DNA of 41,131 bases from positions 1-41,131 of the forward strand of contig JAFQOQ010000030.1 of assembly GCA_017403085.1 (NCBI GenBank), in the 5' to 3' direction. A program made the position numbers and the translations under genes. Below are positions 6,582 through 15,142 of the stretch, one piece after another (position 1 is the stretch's first letter; each line of letters starts with the position of its first letter). This DNA comes from Alphaproteobacteria bacterium (GTDB lineage: Bacteria > Pseudomonadota > Alphaproteobacteria > Rs-D84). The notes beneath the pieces are model-generated. The model had not been told where the DNA came from. It did no database searches and saw only the letters and a list, made by a program, of their open reading frames with translations.

Positions 6582-6974
6582 TTACTCTTCGTCCGCAGAT
6601 GTTTCTTCGGCGGATTCTGTCGCTTCTTCGGCAGAAATTACACCAGATTCTTCGTCAGATGACAATGCACTTTCCAATTCTGCGTCAATTTCGCGCAACA
6701 ATGGATCTTCGCTGCCAATTTCCAAACTTTCTTCGCCAGATTCAGATACTGGTGTTTCCTTGTACGACTGTACAAATTCATGGCGTACAGCATTTACATC
6801 CAATTTGCCACTGGCAATTTCACGCAAGGCGACAACCGTTAATTTGTCGTTGCCCTTTTCAACCACAGGTTCTGAACCACCGTTCAAATCGCGAACACGC
6901 TGAGATGCCAGCATACCCAGTTCATAGCGACTTTCTACGTATGGTAATGTGTCAGAATTTGTTGTGCGAGCCAT
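6582..6974 (-). CDS. rpoZ: RNA polymerase omega subunit
   Basis: A 130-residue protein. The N-terminus (MARTTNSDTLPYVESRYELGML...RVRDLNGG, then NDKLTVVALREIASGKLD) is the conserved RpoZ fold that chaperones the beta-prime subunit. From about residue 75 the tail is highly acidic (Glu/Ser/Asp-rich), longer than the roughly 90-residue E. coli protein but common in alphaproteobacteria. AAAGGA precedes the ATG. The gene is joined to tRNA-Ser downstream and is divergent from mtaB. In many alphaproteobacteria rpoZ precedes relA/spoT; here it does not. Confidence 0.92.
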   Translation of the reverse strand: MARTTNSDTLPYVESRYELGMLASQRVRDLNGGSEPVVEKGNDKLTVVALREIASGKLDVNAVRHEFVQSYKETPVSESGEESLEIGSEDPLLREIDAELESALSSDEESGVISAEEATESAEETSADEE

Positions 6975-6987
6975 GTTAAATCCTTTG

Positions 6988-7015
6988 TTGAAATCATTTT
7001 TAGCCTGGTTATAAT
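6988..7015 (+). promoter_or_regulatory. Promoter of the mtaB operon
   Basis: TTGAAA (6988-6993), 16-nt spacer, consensus TATAAT (7010-7015). Predicted start near 7022, 34 nt before the mtaB ATG. Confidence 0.68.
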
Positions 7016-7055
7016 GCCTTATAGATAGTAAAAATGCAAGCAGAAAAATAAAAAA

Positions 7056-8285
7056 ATGAGTATCAAAACACTTTCTTTTGGATGCCGACTGAACGCGCTA
7101 GAGGCAGAAAAGATTCAAAATATGCTGGGGCCTGTTATAAATACGGCAATCGTAGTTAATACATGCGCCGTCACCGCAGAGGCAGAACGGCAATCTGGGC
7201 AGGCGGTGCGAAAAATAGCCCGAGAGAATCCAAATGCCCCAATTTTTGTCACAGGATGCGCCGCAACCAGAAATCCAGCCCTGTTCAAAGAGATACGCAA
7301 TACAATTGTTGTAGATAATTTTCAAAAGCGAAATCTGGACGCATATATTGACGCAATGATGCAACAACCGTGCAATATCGCAGGCAATGCCAGAATCGAT
7401 AATTTTCGTGATACGGACGAAAAACTGTCTAAGAAATTTATTCAGATTCAAAATGGATGCAATCATGATTGCACATATTGCGTGACACGGCTGTTGCGTG
7501 GGCGGGCCGTATCGTTTGAATATGACGAAATACTGCGCGATGTGCGTGCCGCAGTCAATGGCGGGTTTGGCGAAATTGTCTTAACAGGGGTTGATATCGC
7601 GTCGTATGCGCGCGTGTATGATGGCAAGGCGTTTTTAATATCTGATTTATGCAAACAACTGTTAATTGATGTGCCAGAAATACATCGGTTGCGTCTGTCA
7701 TCTATGGATCCGGCCGTGCCAGAGGTTGGAAAAATTATAGAAATGATTAAATCTGATGCACGTATGATGCCACATATGCATTTTTCTATGCAGTCGGGAT
7801 CAGATACAATATTGCGCGCAATGCGACGCAGACATACCGCCGACATTGTACGGAAATGGGTAAAAATGGCGGACGGCGACATAACATTCAGTTGGGATAT
7901 AATCTGCGGATTTCCGGGAGAAACAGAAGAACGGTTTCAAGAAACGTTGGATTTAGCGCATGAATTAAAGCCGATTAAAATTCACGCATTTCCGTTTTCG
8001 CCCCGACCAAATACAGTTGCTGCAGATATGCCAGGGCAAGTAAATCGCGCAATATCTAAAGAACGCGTGCGTATAATAAACGATTTAGCCAATAAAAATC
8101 GTGCCGAATTTATGCGGGCCCAGGTTGGCAAGACAGTTCAAGTATTAGTTGAAGAAAATAATATCGCCCGTTGCCCACACGATATCGCGGTTTCGGTTGG
8201 CGGATGCCCTGTTCCGGCACGTACGATTTGCGATGTGGCGCTGGGAAATATCGAAGGTGATAATTTTGTTGGCAAGGTGATTTAG
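7056..8285 (+). CDS. mtaB: tRNA (t6A37) methylthiotransferase
   Basis: A 409-residue radical-SAM methylthiotransferase that converts t6A37 to ms2t6A37 in ANN-decoding tRNAs. The N-terminal UPF0004 domain supplies three cluster cysteines (C10 in FGCRLN, C37 in NTCAVT, C68 in VTGCAA). The radical-SAM cluster is C135-N-H-D-C139-T-Y-C142. The FGCRLN start and the absence of miaB/rimO-specific features favour MtaB. Length is normal. It heads a run with the carboxypeptidase, holB, tatD and smpB, and the carboxypeptidase promoter lies in its last codons. Confidence 0.9.
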   Translation: MSIKTLSFGCRLNALEAEKIQNMLGPVINTAIVVNTCAVTAEAERQSGQAVRKIARENPNAPIFVTGCAATRNPALFKEIRNTIVVDNFQKRNLDAYIDAMMQQPCNIAGNARIDNFRDTDEKLSKKFIQIQNGCNHDCTYCVTRLLRGRAVSFEYDEILRDVRAAVNGGFGEIVLTGVDIASYARVYDGKAFLISDLCKQLLIDVPEIHRLRLSSMDPAVPEVGKIIEMIKSDARMMPHMHFSMQSGSDTILRAMRRRHTADIVRKWVKMADGDITFSWDIICGFPGETEERFQETLDLAHELKPIKIHAFPFSPRPNTVAADMPGQVNRAISKERVRIINDLANKNRAEFMRAQVGKTVQVLVEENNIARCPHDIAVSVGGCPVPARTICDVALGNIEGDNFVGKVI

Positions 8286-8297
8286 AACTGCTATTAT
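8269..8297 (+). promoter_or_regulatory. Promoter of the carboxypeptidase gene (leaderless)
   Basis: TTGGCA (8269-8274), 17-nt spacer, TATTAT (8292-8297). Exactly 7 nt separate the -10 box from ATG 8305, so transcription should begin at or next to the start codon. No Shine-Dalgarno is present. Confidence 0.62.
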
Positions 8298-8304
8298 CCA
8301 AACC

Positions 8305-9483
8305 ATGAAAAAGAAATTATGTACCCTGTTTTTAATTATGATAACAACTGTGGCGGGTGCCGCAGAGTTTAAGACCAAGGCAAAGTCTGCTTTCCTGATT
8401 GATTATGATTCAGGGGTGGAAATCGTTGCAAAAAACGCAGACACTTTAATGCCACCTTCGTCGATGATTAAATTGATGACGTTGGCGTTGCTGTTTGATG
8501 AAATCAAGGCGGGGAATTTGACGATGGATACCCGAATTCCCGTGGGTCCAAATGCAGACTATAATCGGCCAGAGTGGTACCCGGCCAGCAAGATTTGCCT
8601 GGTCGAAGGTCAGACGATTACTGTGCGCGATTTAATATTGGGTCTGATTGTGTTATCGGGTGGTGACGCATCGGTTGTTGTGGCAGAAAAACTGGCTGGG
8701 ACTGAAGATGCATTTACTGTAAAAATGCAGGAAAAAGCACGCAGCATCGGCATGGAACAATCTACGTTTGGTAATGCAAGTGGATTGCCAAATCCAAATA
8801 ATTTAATGACAAGTCGTGAATTGGCCATATTGGCCCAGCATTTAATTGCAGATTATCCGGACATCTATCCGATGTTTGCGACCAAACGTTTTGAATTCAA
8901 AGAACATAAAACAGATTGGTGTCGCGAATGGGGACGGACACACACGTTAAACTATAATAAACTGCTGTTTAATATGGCGGGGGCCGATGGATTGAAAACC
9001 GGACACACGTCCGATGGCGGATATGGCATGGTGGCCAGTGCCAAGGTTGGTGGGCGACGCCTGGTGGGTGTGATAAATGGATTTAATGGCAAGGGTCACG
9101 ATGCATTGGCAGCCGAGATGAAAAAATTGTTAAACCATGGATTTAACACAACAATGAACAAGACGTTCTTTGCCGTTGGGGACAAGGTTGCAGAAATCCC
9201 TGTTTGGTACGGCAGATATCCAACGGTCATTGCAACGGTGGCGCAACCTTTTACAATTACTGTTGATAAAGAAACTGGTATAAAGGGCGTACGCGTGTTA
9301 GCCAGATATGACGAGCCGATAATCGCACCTGTGTATCAAGGAGATAAAATCGGTGAATTGGTTGCAGAACAAAATGGCAAGGTTATCGCGCGCGCACCAT
9401 TGGTCGCAAAAGATAAAGTTCGCAAGATTCAATTCTTGGGGCGCGTAATTGAAAATATCAAAGTTATGTTTGGGGGCAAATAA
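8305..9483 (+). CDS. D-alanyl-D-alanine carboxypeptidase (PBP5/6 family)
   Basis: A 392-residue periplasmic serine peptidase that trims the terminal D-Ala from peptidoglycan pentapeptides. A signal peptide occupies residues 1-20 (MKKKLCTLFLIMITTVAGAA). Motifs are S53-M-I-K56 (SxxK nucleophile and base), SGG at 118-120 where SGN is usual, and K231-T-G233 with HT. The C-terminal beta domain from about 280 and a hydrophobic/basic tail (IKVMFGGK) fit the DacA/DacC/DacF family. It probably has its own leaderless transcript and runs directly into holB, whose ATG follows its stop codon with no gap. Confidence 0.9.
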   Translation: MKKKLCTLFLIMITTVAGAAEFKTKAKSAFLIDYDSGVEIVAKNADTLMPPSSMIKLMTLALLFDEIKAGNLTMDTRIPVGPNADYNRPEWYPASKICLVEGQTITVRDLILGLIVLSGGDASVVVAEKLAGTEDAFTVKMQEKARSIGMEQSTFGNASGLPNPNNLMTSRELAILAQHLIADYPDIYPMFATKRFEFKEHKTDWCREWGRTHTLNYNKLLFNMAGADGLKTGHTSDGGYGMVASAKVGGRRLVGVINGFNGKGHDALAAEMKKLLNHGFNTTMNKTFFAVGDKVAEIPVWYGRYPTVIATVAQPFTITVDKETGIKGVRVLARYDEPIIAPVYQGDKIGELVAEQNGKVIARAPLVAKDKVRKIQFLGRVIENIKVMFGGK

Positions 9484-10389
9484 ATGGCACCGCGCAAGAA
9501 AGCAAGCCTTGATTATAAATTTCCACACCCAATGGATAATGATTACCAGGTGGGACATACAGATACGTTACAGACGTTTATAAATGCGTGGAATAATCGT
9601 GATACGCATCCGATACATCCGGTATGGATGCTGACGGGGCCAAAGGGTATCGGCAAGGCGACACTGGCGTATAAAATTGCAAAAATGGTTTATGGTAATG
9701 TTGGTGACTTCTTTATTATTGACCAAGAAAGAAATATCGACAAAGACGGCAAGGCAAAACCAGACGGCAAGGTTATATCCGTATATACCGTGCGCGCAAT
9801 GATTGATAAAATGCAAATGTCGTCTATGTCAGGCGAATGGCGCGTGATATTGATAGATTCAGTAGATCAGTTAAATACAGCGGCGTCTAATGCGATTTTG
9901 AAGTTATTAGAAGAGCCGCCCGCCAAGACGTTATTCTTGTTGGTGGTGCATCAACTGGCAAATGTTTTGCCAACCGTTCGGTCGCGCGCGCGCGTTGAAA
10001 AAATGCGGCCGCTGACGATGTCGCAGTTGCGCGATTTGTGCGTCAAGTTTATGCCAGAAGATGATGTTAGCACTGAAACACTGAGATTGGCCAATGGCAG
10101 TTTTGGAAAAATTGCCAGTTTAAAATCATCTGGTGGAGATGCAATTTATGAAGATTTGCTGGGCGTACTGAACGACACGCGCGCGACGATTTCAGACATT
10201 ATGGCAATTGCGAAAAAAATCGCACCACACCCAGAATTGCACGGGATATTATTGGACGCAATTGCACATTTTGGCCTGGCAGATATTTATCCGGTGGCGA
10301 CGCATGCAATCGCAGATATCAACCGTTTGTATTTGGAACCTGAAATTGGAATCTTTAAAATCATTACGGAAATAAAAAAATGTTTATAG
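9484..10389 (+). CDS. holB: DNA polymerase III delta-prime subunit
   Basis: A 301-residue AAA+ clamp-loader subunit. The Walker A-like GPKGIGKA lies at residues 52-59; the RVILIDSVDQLNTAASNAILKLLEEPP block and the SRARVEKMRPLT segment (SRC-like motif) are typical of delta-prime. The usual zinc-binding cysteines are not seen, as in many alphaproteobacteria. It works with HolA and DnaX to load the beta clamp. The gene starts immediately after the carboxypeptidase stop and overlaps tatD by 10 nt, implying tight coupling. In alphaproteobacteria holB commonly neighbours tatD. Confidence 0.87.
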   Translation: MAPRKKASLDYKFPHPMDNDYQVGHTDTLQTFINAWNNRDTHPIHPVWMLTGPKGIGKATLAYKIAKMVYGNVGDFFIIDQERNIDKDGKAKPDGKVISVYTVRAMIDKMQMSSMSGEWRVILIDSVDQLNTAASNAILKLLEEPPAKTLFLLVVHQLANVLPTVRSRARVEKMRPLTMSQLRDLCVKFMPEDDVSTETLRLANGSFGKIASLKSSGGDAIYEDLLGVLNDTRATISDIMAIAKKIAPHPELHGILLDAIAHFGLADIYPVATHAIADINRLYLEPEIGIFKIITEIKKCL

Positions 10390-11135
10390 ATACGCACTGT
10401 CATCTGACCGATAGTTATTGTGACGGCGTTGATTCCGTTATTCGTCGCGCAATGGAAGGTGGGGTCGGCATGATGATTTGCCCAACAGCAAACCCGCAAG
10501 ATATTCCATCTGCGATTAAATTAAGTGATATGTATGACAATATATACTGTACAATTGGTATTCATCCCGAATACGCAGAAACAGATGCAACACAGTATTT
10601 AAATCATGACACATTAAACCATCCAAAGGTATTGGGCGTTGGGGAAATCGGACTGGATTACCATTTTGGGACAGAAAATCGAAACGCGCAGATTAAGTTA
10701 TTCGAACAACAATTGGATATCGCAAAAAAATATGCCCTGCCCGTGGCAATACACACGCGTGACGCCGAAGAAGATACTGCGGCAATTCTGGGGGGCGATG
10801 TGTGTGGTGTTATGCACTGCTTTACCAGTTCATGGGATTTGGCAAAAAAAATGCTGGATAGGGGTTTTATGTTTTCTGCCAGCGGCATTTTAACATTTAA
10901 AAACGCGAACGACATTCGTGAAACGTTTAAAAAAATTCCAACTGATCGAATTGTAATTGAAACAGATGCACCATATTGCGCCCCAGTGCCATATCGGGGC
11001 AAAGTATGCGAACCGAGTATGGTTATCGAAACCGCAAAGGTTCTGGCAGATATTAAAAATTTGCAATTAGACGAACTTGAAACTATACTGATGCAAAATA
11101 CCAAGAGTTTATATCCAAAATGGCACGGCAAATAA
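10380..11135 (+). CDS. tatD: TatD-family metal-dependent hydrolase
   Basis: A 251-residue TIM-barrel DNase/hydrolase. Metal ligands appear in FIDTHCHL (H6, H8), VGEIGLDYH, VAIHTRDAE, GVMHCFT and ETDAPYCAP, each at the position expected for the TatD/YcfH/YabD group. Length is the family norm of about 255. The product acts on DNA 3' ends in relatives and is linked to DNA repair and quality control. It overlaps holB upstream and smpB (16 nt) downstream. Confidence 0.9.
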   Translation: MFIDTHCHLTDSYCDGVDSVIRRAMEGGVGMMICPTANPQDIPSAIKLSDMYDNIYCTIGIHPEYAETDATQYLNHDTLNHPKVLGVGEIGLDYHFGTENRNAQIKLFEQQLDIAKKYALPVAIHTRDAEEDTAAILGGDVCGVMHCFTSSWDLAKKMLDRGFMFSASGILTFKNANDIRETFKKIPTDRIVIETDAPYCAPVPYRGKVCEPSMVIETAKVLADIKNLQLDELETILMQNTKSLYPKWHGK

Positions 11136-11587
11136 TTAAATCTGGACAGGTTTCTGAAAATCGCAAGGCGCGATTCAATTATTCTATTGAAGATACAATA
11201 GAAGCGGGAATTTCTTTGACCGGCGCAGAAATTAAGTCTATTCGATATGGGTTGGTGACAATTGTTGATGGATTTGTTCAACGCCGTGGGGACAATTTGT
11301 TCTTGGCGGGTGTTGAAATTCAAAAATTACCAACCGCCGCACGAATTGTTAATTTTGACGAACGACGCAGCAGACAGTTATTATTACACAGGAATCAAAT
11401 AAATAGACTGATTGGGAAGTTGCAAGAAAAAGGAGCAACGATTGTGCCGTTGAAGTTATACTTTAACAATCGCGGAAAGTTAAAAGTATTGCTGGGGATT
11501 GGATACGGTAAAAACAAAGTTGATAAGCGCGAAACAATTAAGCAGCGCGAGTGGGATAAAAGCAAGGCAAGATTGCTGAAGGGATAA
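11120..11587 (+). CDS. smpB: SsrA-binding protein SmpB
   Basis: A 155-residue protein that binds tmRNA and directs trans-translation rescue of stalled ribosomes. The OB-fold signature is clear (ENRKARFNYSIEDTIEAGISLTGAEIKSIR, then LFLAGVEI). The GKNKVDKRETIKQREWDKSKARLL tail is the conserved C-terminal helix that enters the mRNA channel. It ends the operon that begins with mtaB, overlapping tatD by 16 nt and followed at once by a terminator. No tmRNA gene was seen in the window. Confidence 0.95.
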   Translation: MARQIIKSGQVSENRKARFNYSIEDTIEAGISLTGAEIKSIRYGLVTIVDGFVQRRGDNLFLAGVEIQKLPTAARIVNFDERRSRQLLLHRNQINRLIGKLQEKGATIVPLKLYFNNRGKLKVLLGIGYGKNKVDKRETIKQREWDKSKARLLKG

Positions 11588-11617
11588 TAAAAACGCGCAA
11601 TATGCGCGTTTTTATTA
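11588..11617. terminator. Bidirectional terminator between smpB and the 11615 gene
   Basis: ACGCGCA (11593-11599) pairs with TGCGCGT (11603-11609) around a 3-nt loop, with A/T tracts on both sides. It serves smpB on the plus strand and overlaps the stop codon of the convergent membrane-protein gene. Confidence 0.75.
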
Positions 11618-12091
11618 TCGATGAACCGCATTAGCACGGACCGGACGCGCACCGGGCGTGTTACTGTCGCATAGGACCCACGCACGATTGTCGCCCGTCA
11701 GATGCACCGTGCGAAAGTAATTCGGCGTCACAACCAATAGTGTCACAATAACACCCGTCCAAAATGTGAATTTCGTCAGACCCCATGGCTTTTTAAAACT
11801 ATCACGGTTAAATTTGTCTTTTAATAAATTTTGGTACATTGCCCAACCCCAACTGAACAACAACATAATAACCGCAAAAAAGAATCCAATAATAATCCAT
11901 TTTACGAACGGATGCATACTGTTCGCGATGGAATCCCACGTAGAACTGGCCGCGGGACAAACATATAACGCGTTTGCCGATTCTGCCGCAGATAATGCAA
12001 TCGGGGTGGTTGGCGACAAGGTTAAATTAAACATTGTCATCAATACAATCGCCGTCAGCATCGTTATCGCAAATAGCATCGTAGGTTTCAT
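11615..12091 (-). CDS. Membrane protein, function unknown
   Basis: A 158-residue protein I do not recognise. An N-terminal hydrophobic segment (residues 6-22) could be a signal anchor. Two further transmembrane helices lie at about 64-85 and 108-124, joined by a short basic loop (KDKFNRDSFKKPWG). Two cysteines, C45 and C141, both fall in predicted extracytoplasmic segments and could form a disulfide. The start has a good AAAGGATGG ribosome site. Its promoter is divergent from the glycosyltransferase gene and appears to share a -35 hexamer with it. Confidence 0.65.
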   Translation of the reverse strand: MKPTMLFAITMLTAIVLMTMFNLTLSPTTPIALSAAESANALYVCPAASSTWDSIANSMHPFVKWIIIGFFFAVIMLLFSWGWAMYQNLLKDKFNRDSFKKPWGLTKFTFWTGVIVTLLVVTPNYFRTVHLTGDNRAWVLCDSNTPGARPVRANAVHR

Positions 12092-12114
12092 ATTCCATCC
12101 TTTTGTCAGGATAT

Positions 12115-12167
12115 ATTATATCACAAAGAACTAATACATTGCAATTTTAGAAAAAATTATTTACACT
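12115..12167. promoter_or_regulatory. Divergent promoters sharing a palindromic -35 box
   Basis: TTGCAA at 12139-12144 is its own reverse complement. On the plus strand it is 17 nt from TACACT (12162-12167), 7 nt before ATG 12175, giving a leaderless message. On the minus strand it is 18 nt from TATAAT (12120-12115), with a start near 12108 for the membrane-protein gene. Confidence 0.5.
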
Positions 12168-12174
12168 GCTATGT

Positions 12175-12969
12175 ATGTTCAGAAAAAAAATTAAATTTGT
12201 CGTGGGACTGACCACGTTTAATAATGAATTCTTGGAAATATCTGTTTCAGGATTGGCGCGAATTCGCGATAAATTTACATTGGTCGTCTATAATGATAAC
12301 CCAGATACAACTGTCACAAAAAAACAAATTAGAAAACTGGGATATCGTGGCAAATTGTATGTAAAAAATGGGGACAAAAATCTGGGACAGTTGGGCGCAA
12401 GACTGGCATTGTTGGAATTTATAAAGGCGCAACGCGTTAAGGCAGATTGGATAATGTTTGCCGATGATGATGACATATTGCTGAATCTGAAATTTCCACG
12501 GGTTAGTGATAATAATTTTGCAGTTATTCAAAATATGGTGGTGTTGCGGACGCGATTGTTGGATGTGTTGCGCGTCATGAAGGCACCAAATAATTACCAA
12601 ATTGATAAAGAAAATATTGCGTTGGTACGGCCACATGTCGGGTTGGCCGGAACATGGGTCAAGGCAGATATATTATTTCAACTGGGCGATATGCTAAAAT
12701 CTGTCGAGGATAAGATACAGGTTGTTAGTGATAGTTTGCTGTTCCGTGCGCCGATTGATATCATGATGTGGTCTGCGTTAAATATATTCGCACGCGCAAA
12801 AAATCCAGACGCCAGCCCAATATACATGGATAATATAAACTATATCGCAATTGATTTGGATACCGCCAAGACTAAATATGGCCGTGCGGTTCAGCCGTCT
12901 AAGAACGCGGTTTCCCAAATAGAACGCGCAATTGCGCAGTATGATGCAATTATTCGCGCACAGATGTAA
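12175..12969 (+). CDS. GT-A fold glycosyltransferase-like protein
   Basis: A 264-residue soluble protein resembling a small family 2-type glycosyltransferase. It opens with a Rossmann-like beta strand and loop (FVVGLTTFNNEFL, then LVVYNDNPD), has LGQLGARLALLEF as the second conserved block, and WIMFADDDD at 92-100, which supplies the DxD-like metal and nucleotide-sugar site. The C-terminal part, normally for the acceptor, is not recognisable. There is no membrane anchor. Family assignment is moderate and the sugar and acceptor are unknown. The transcript appears leaderless, and alaS downstream has its own promoter. Confidence 0.65.
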   Translation: MFRKKIKFVVGLTTFNNEFLEISVSGLARIRDKFTLVVYNDNPDTTVTKKQIRKLGYRGKLYVKNGDKNLGQLGARLALLEFIKAQRVKADWIMFADDDDILLNLKFPRVSDNNFAVIQNMVVLRTRLLDVLRVMKAPNNYQIDKENIALVRPHVGLAGTWVKADILFQLGDMLKSVEDKIQVVSDSLLFRAPIDIMMWSALNIFARAKNPDASPIYMDNINYIAIDLDTAKTKYGRAVQPSKNAVSQIERAIAQYDAIIRAQM

Positions 12970-12977
12970 TTATATGA

Positions 12978-13006
12978 TTGAAACCGCAGAATAATATCTA
13001 TACAAT
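12978..13006 (+). promoter_or_regulatory. Promoter of alaS
   Basis: TTGAAA (12978-12983), 17-nt spacer, TACAAT (13001-13006). Start predicted near 13013, with AAGGAA between it and the ATG at 13035. Confidence 0.6.
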
Positions 13007-13034
13007 ACCCCCTGATATAAAAGGAATGTGAATT

Positions 13035-15113
13035 ATGACATATGATGAAATAAGAAAGGCGTTTTTGGAATACTTTGAATCCAAAGGACATAAAATTGTG
13101 CCGTCTGCGTCGTTAATCCCAAATGACCCGACGTTGTTATTTACTGTTGCGGGTATGGTACCATGGAAAGGCATTTTACAGGGGACAGAACCTGCGTTCG
13201 CGCCACGTGTGGCGGATGTTCAAAAGTGCATACGTGCCGGCGGAAAACATAATGATTTGGAAGATGTTGGGTTTGATGGTCGCCATCATACGTTCTTTGA
13301 AATGCTGGGGAATTGGTCTTTTGGTGATTACTTTAAAGAAGGCGCGATTGAGATGTCTTGGGAATTACTGACCAAGGTTTTCGGTCTGGATCCAAATCGT
13401 ATTGTTGTGACAACGCACTATAGCGATGACGAGGCAACCGCAATTTGGAAAAAAGTTGCCGGCAAAGACGCAATTCGATTGGGCGACAAAGACAATTGGT
13501 GGTCGGCAGGCGATACGGGTCCGTGTGGTCCATGTACAGAAATGCACTATGACATGGGGGAAGATTTGCCAGGCGGTATGCCGGGGTCTGAAAATGAAGA
13601 TGGCGGACGCTGGGTTGAAATATGGAATGACGTGTTCATGCAATTTGACCGTGATGCAAACGGTAATTTAACACCACTGCCAAAACAAAATGTTGATACA
13701 GGGGCCGGATTGGAAAGATTTGCATCTATATTACAGAACAAGACAGATAATTACGACACAGATTTGTTTGTTAATCTGAAACGCGCAGTTAGTGATATTA
13801 CCGGGGTTGCAGAAACACCAGAAAATATCGCCAGTTTCAAGGTGATTACAGACCATCTGCGTTCTGTTGGCTTTGCAATTGCAGATGGCGTTATACCATC
13901 TAATACAGATCGTGGGTATGTTATTCGTCGTATCTTGCGTCGCGCAATGCGCCACGGTCAGATTTTGGGACACAAGGGCGCACTGTTGTCTAAGTTGTAC
14001 CCTGCCCTGATTACAGAAATGGGGGGGGCGTATCCAGAACTGGCCCAGCAAGAGGCAAAGGTCGTCGAAATCATCCGTAATGAAGAAAATTCGTTTGCAG
14101 ACATGCTGCAAAACGGTATGAAGTTGTTAGAAGGCGAATTGCCAAAGTTAAACAATAATGTTCTGCCGGGGGATGTGGCGTTCAAACTGTTTGATACATA
14201 CGGATTCCCATTGGATTTAACACAAATGATTCTGCGCGATAAAAACATAGATGTCGATGTCGCAGGATTCGAAAAGTCAATGGCAGAACAAAAAGAACGC
14301 AGTCGTGCAAACACCAAGGGAACGCGTATATTCTGGGAATCACAGACTGATTTGGCGAACACAGATGACACCGCAAAATACGCGCCAGTTGATATGGAAT
14401 CAAAAGTATTGTCAATATTGCGCAATGGTGAATTTGTACAATCTGCAAATGCGGGCGATGAAGTTGAAGTCGCACTGGACAAAACTGTGTTTTATGGCAC
14501 ACAAGGTGGCCAGGTGGGCGACAGTGGCGAATTGAAAAAAGCCGGCGCGACCGCCATGAACGTATCCGAGGCCGGACGTGTTGATAACGTTGTGATTCAC
14601 AAGGGTGTATTAACAACAGACTTGGCCGTAGGCGACGTGGTCGTGCCAGTCATTAACGCAGCCGTACGCCAACAGACAGCGCGCGCACATACGGCAACAC
14701 ATCTGTTGCAGGCGGCATTGCGTGCGGTCTTGAACGAAGATGTAGAACAACGCGGTTCAAAAGTAAGTCCGGATTCTGTACGTTTTGACTTTAGTTTTGG
14801 GCGTGCGATGACCGCAGAAGAAAAGCAAGCCGTTGAAGATTTGGTGAATAAATGGATTGCCGCAGATATGCCGGTCGAACATGATGAAATGACAATGGAA
14901 GACGCTGTCGCCAAAGGCGCAATGGCATTGTTTGGTGAAAAATATGGCGATACAGTAAAAGTTATTACCGCAGGTGACGTTTCGTGCGAACTGTGTGGTG
15001 GTACGCACGTGTATCACACGGGCGAAATATTAAAGGCCAAGGTTAATAAAGAGAAATCTATTAGCAGTGGCATTCGTCGTATCACTATGTCGGTTGGAAC
15101 ACTGGCAGAATAA
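13035..15113 (+). CDS. alaS: Alanyl-tRNA synthetase lacking the C-Ala domain
   Basis: A 692-residue AlaRS; the usual bacterial length is about 870. The class II catalytic domain (YFESKGHKIVPSASL, GGKHNDLEDVG, RHHTFFEMLGNWSFGDYFK) and tRNA-recognition region are intact. The editing domain has the zinc ligands H552-T-A-T-H556 and C651-E-L-C-G-G-T-H658. The protein stops about 34 residues after that histidine, so the C-terminal C-Ala (DHHA1) domain is absent. A terminator follows the stop at once, so this is not a local frameshift. The G3:U70 identity pair is kept in the tRNA-Ala at 40974. Confidence 0.96.
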   Translation: MTYDEIRKAFLEYFESKGHKIVPSASLIPNDPTLLFTVAGMVPWKGILQGTEPAFAPRVADVQKCIRAGGKHNDLEDVGFDGRHHTFFEMLGNWSFGDYFKEGAIEMSWELLTKVFGLDPNRIVVTTHYSDDEATAIWKKVAGKDAIRLGDKDNWWSAGDTGPCGPCTEMHYDMGEDLPGGMPGSENEDGGRWVEIWNDVFMQFDRDANGNLTPLPKQNVDTGAGLERFASILQNKTDNYDTDLFVNLKRAVSDITGVAETPENIASFKVITDHLRSVGFAIADGVIPSNTDRGYVIRRILRRAMRHGQILGHKGALLSKLYPALITEMGGAYPELAQQEAKVVEIIRNEENSFADMLQNGMKLLEGELPKLNNNVLPGDVAFKLFDTYGFPLDLTQMILRDKNIDVDVAGFEKSMAEQKERSRANTKGTRIFWESQTDLANTDDTAKYAPVDMESKVLSILRNGEFVQSANAGDEVEVALDKTVFYGTQGGQVGDSGELKKAGATAMNVSEAGRVDNVVIHKGVLTTDLAVGDVVVPVINAAVRQQTARAHTATHLLQAALRAVLNEDVEQRGSKVSPDSVRFDFSFGRAMTAEEKQAVEDLVNKWIAADMPVEHDEMTMEDAVAKGAMALFGEKYGDTVKVITAGDVSCELCGGTHVYHTGEILKAKVNKEKSISSGIRRITMSVGTLAE

Positions 15114-15115
15114 AA

Positions 15116-15142
15116 GAAAACGCCCGTAACGGGCGTTTTTTT
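15116..15142. terminator. Bidirectional terminator between alaS and rnj
   Basis: CGCCCG (15121-15126) pairs with CGGGCG (15130-15135) around TAA, extended by A/T pairs to AAAA...TTTT. It serves alaS (plus) and the RNase J gene (minus), whose stop lies at its edge. Confidence 0.8.

Noticed and set aside
6471..6662. Plus-strand frame starting MFNITGGDEGIRTLD
   Set aside because: It is a translation of the tRNA-Ser gene and the antisense of rpoZ, a well-known kind of false protein.
11766..12134. 122-codon plus-strand frame opposite the 11615 membrane-protein gene
   Set aside because: It is antisense to a gene with a good ribosome site and clear membrane helices.
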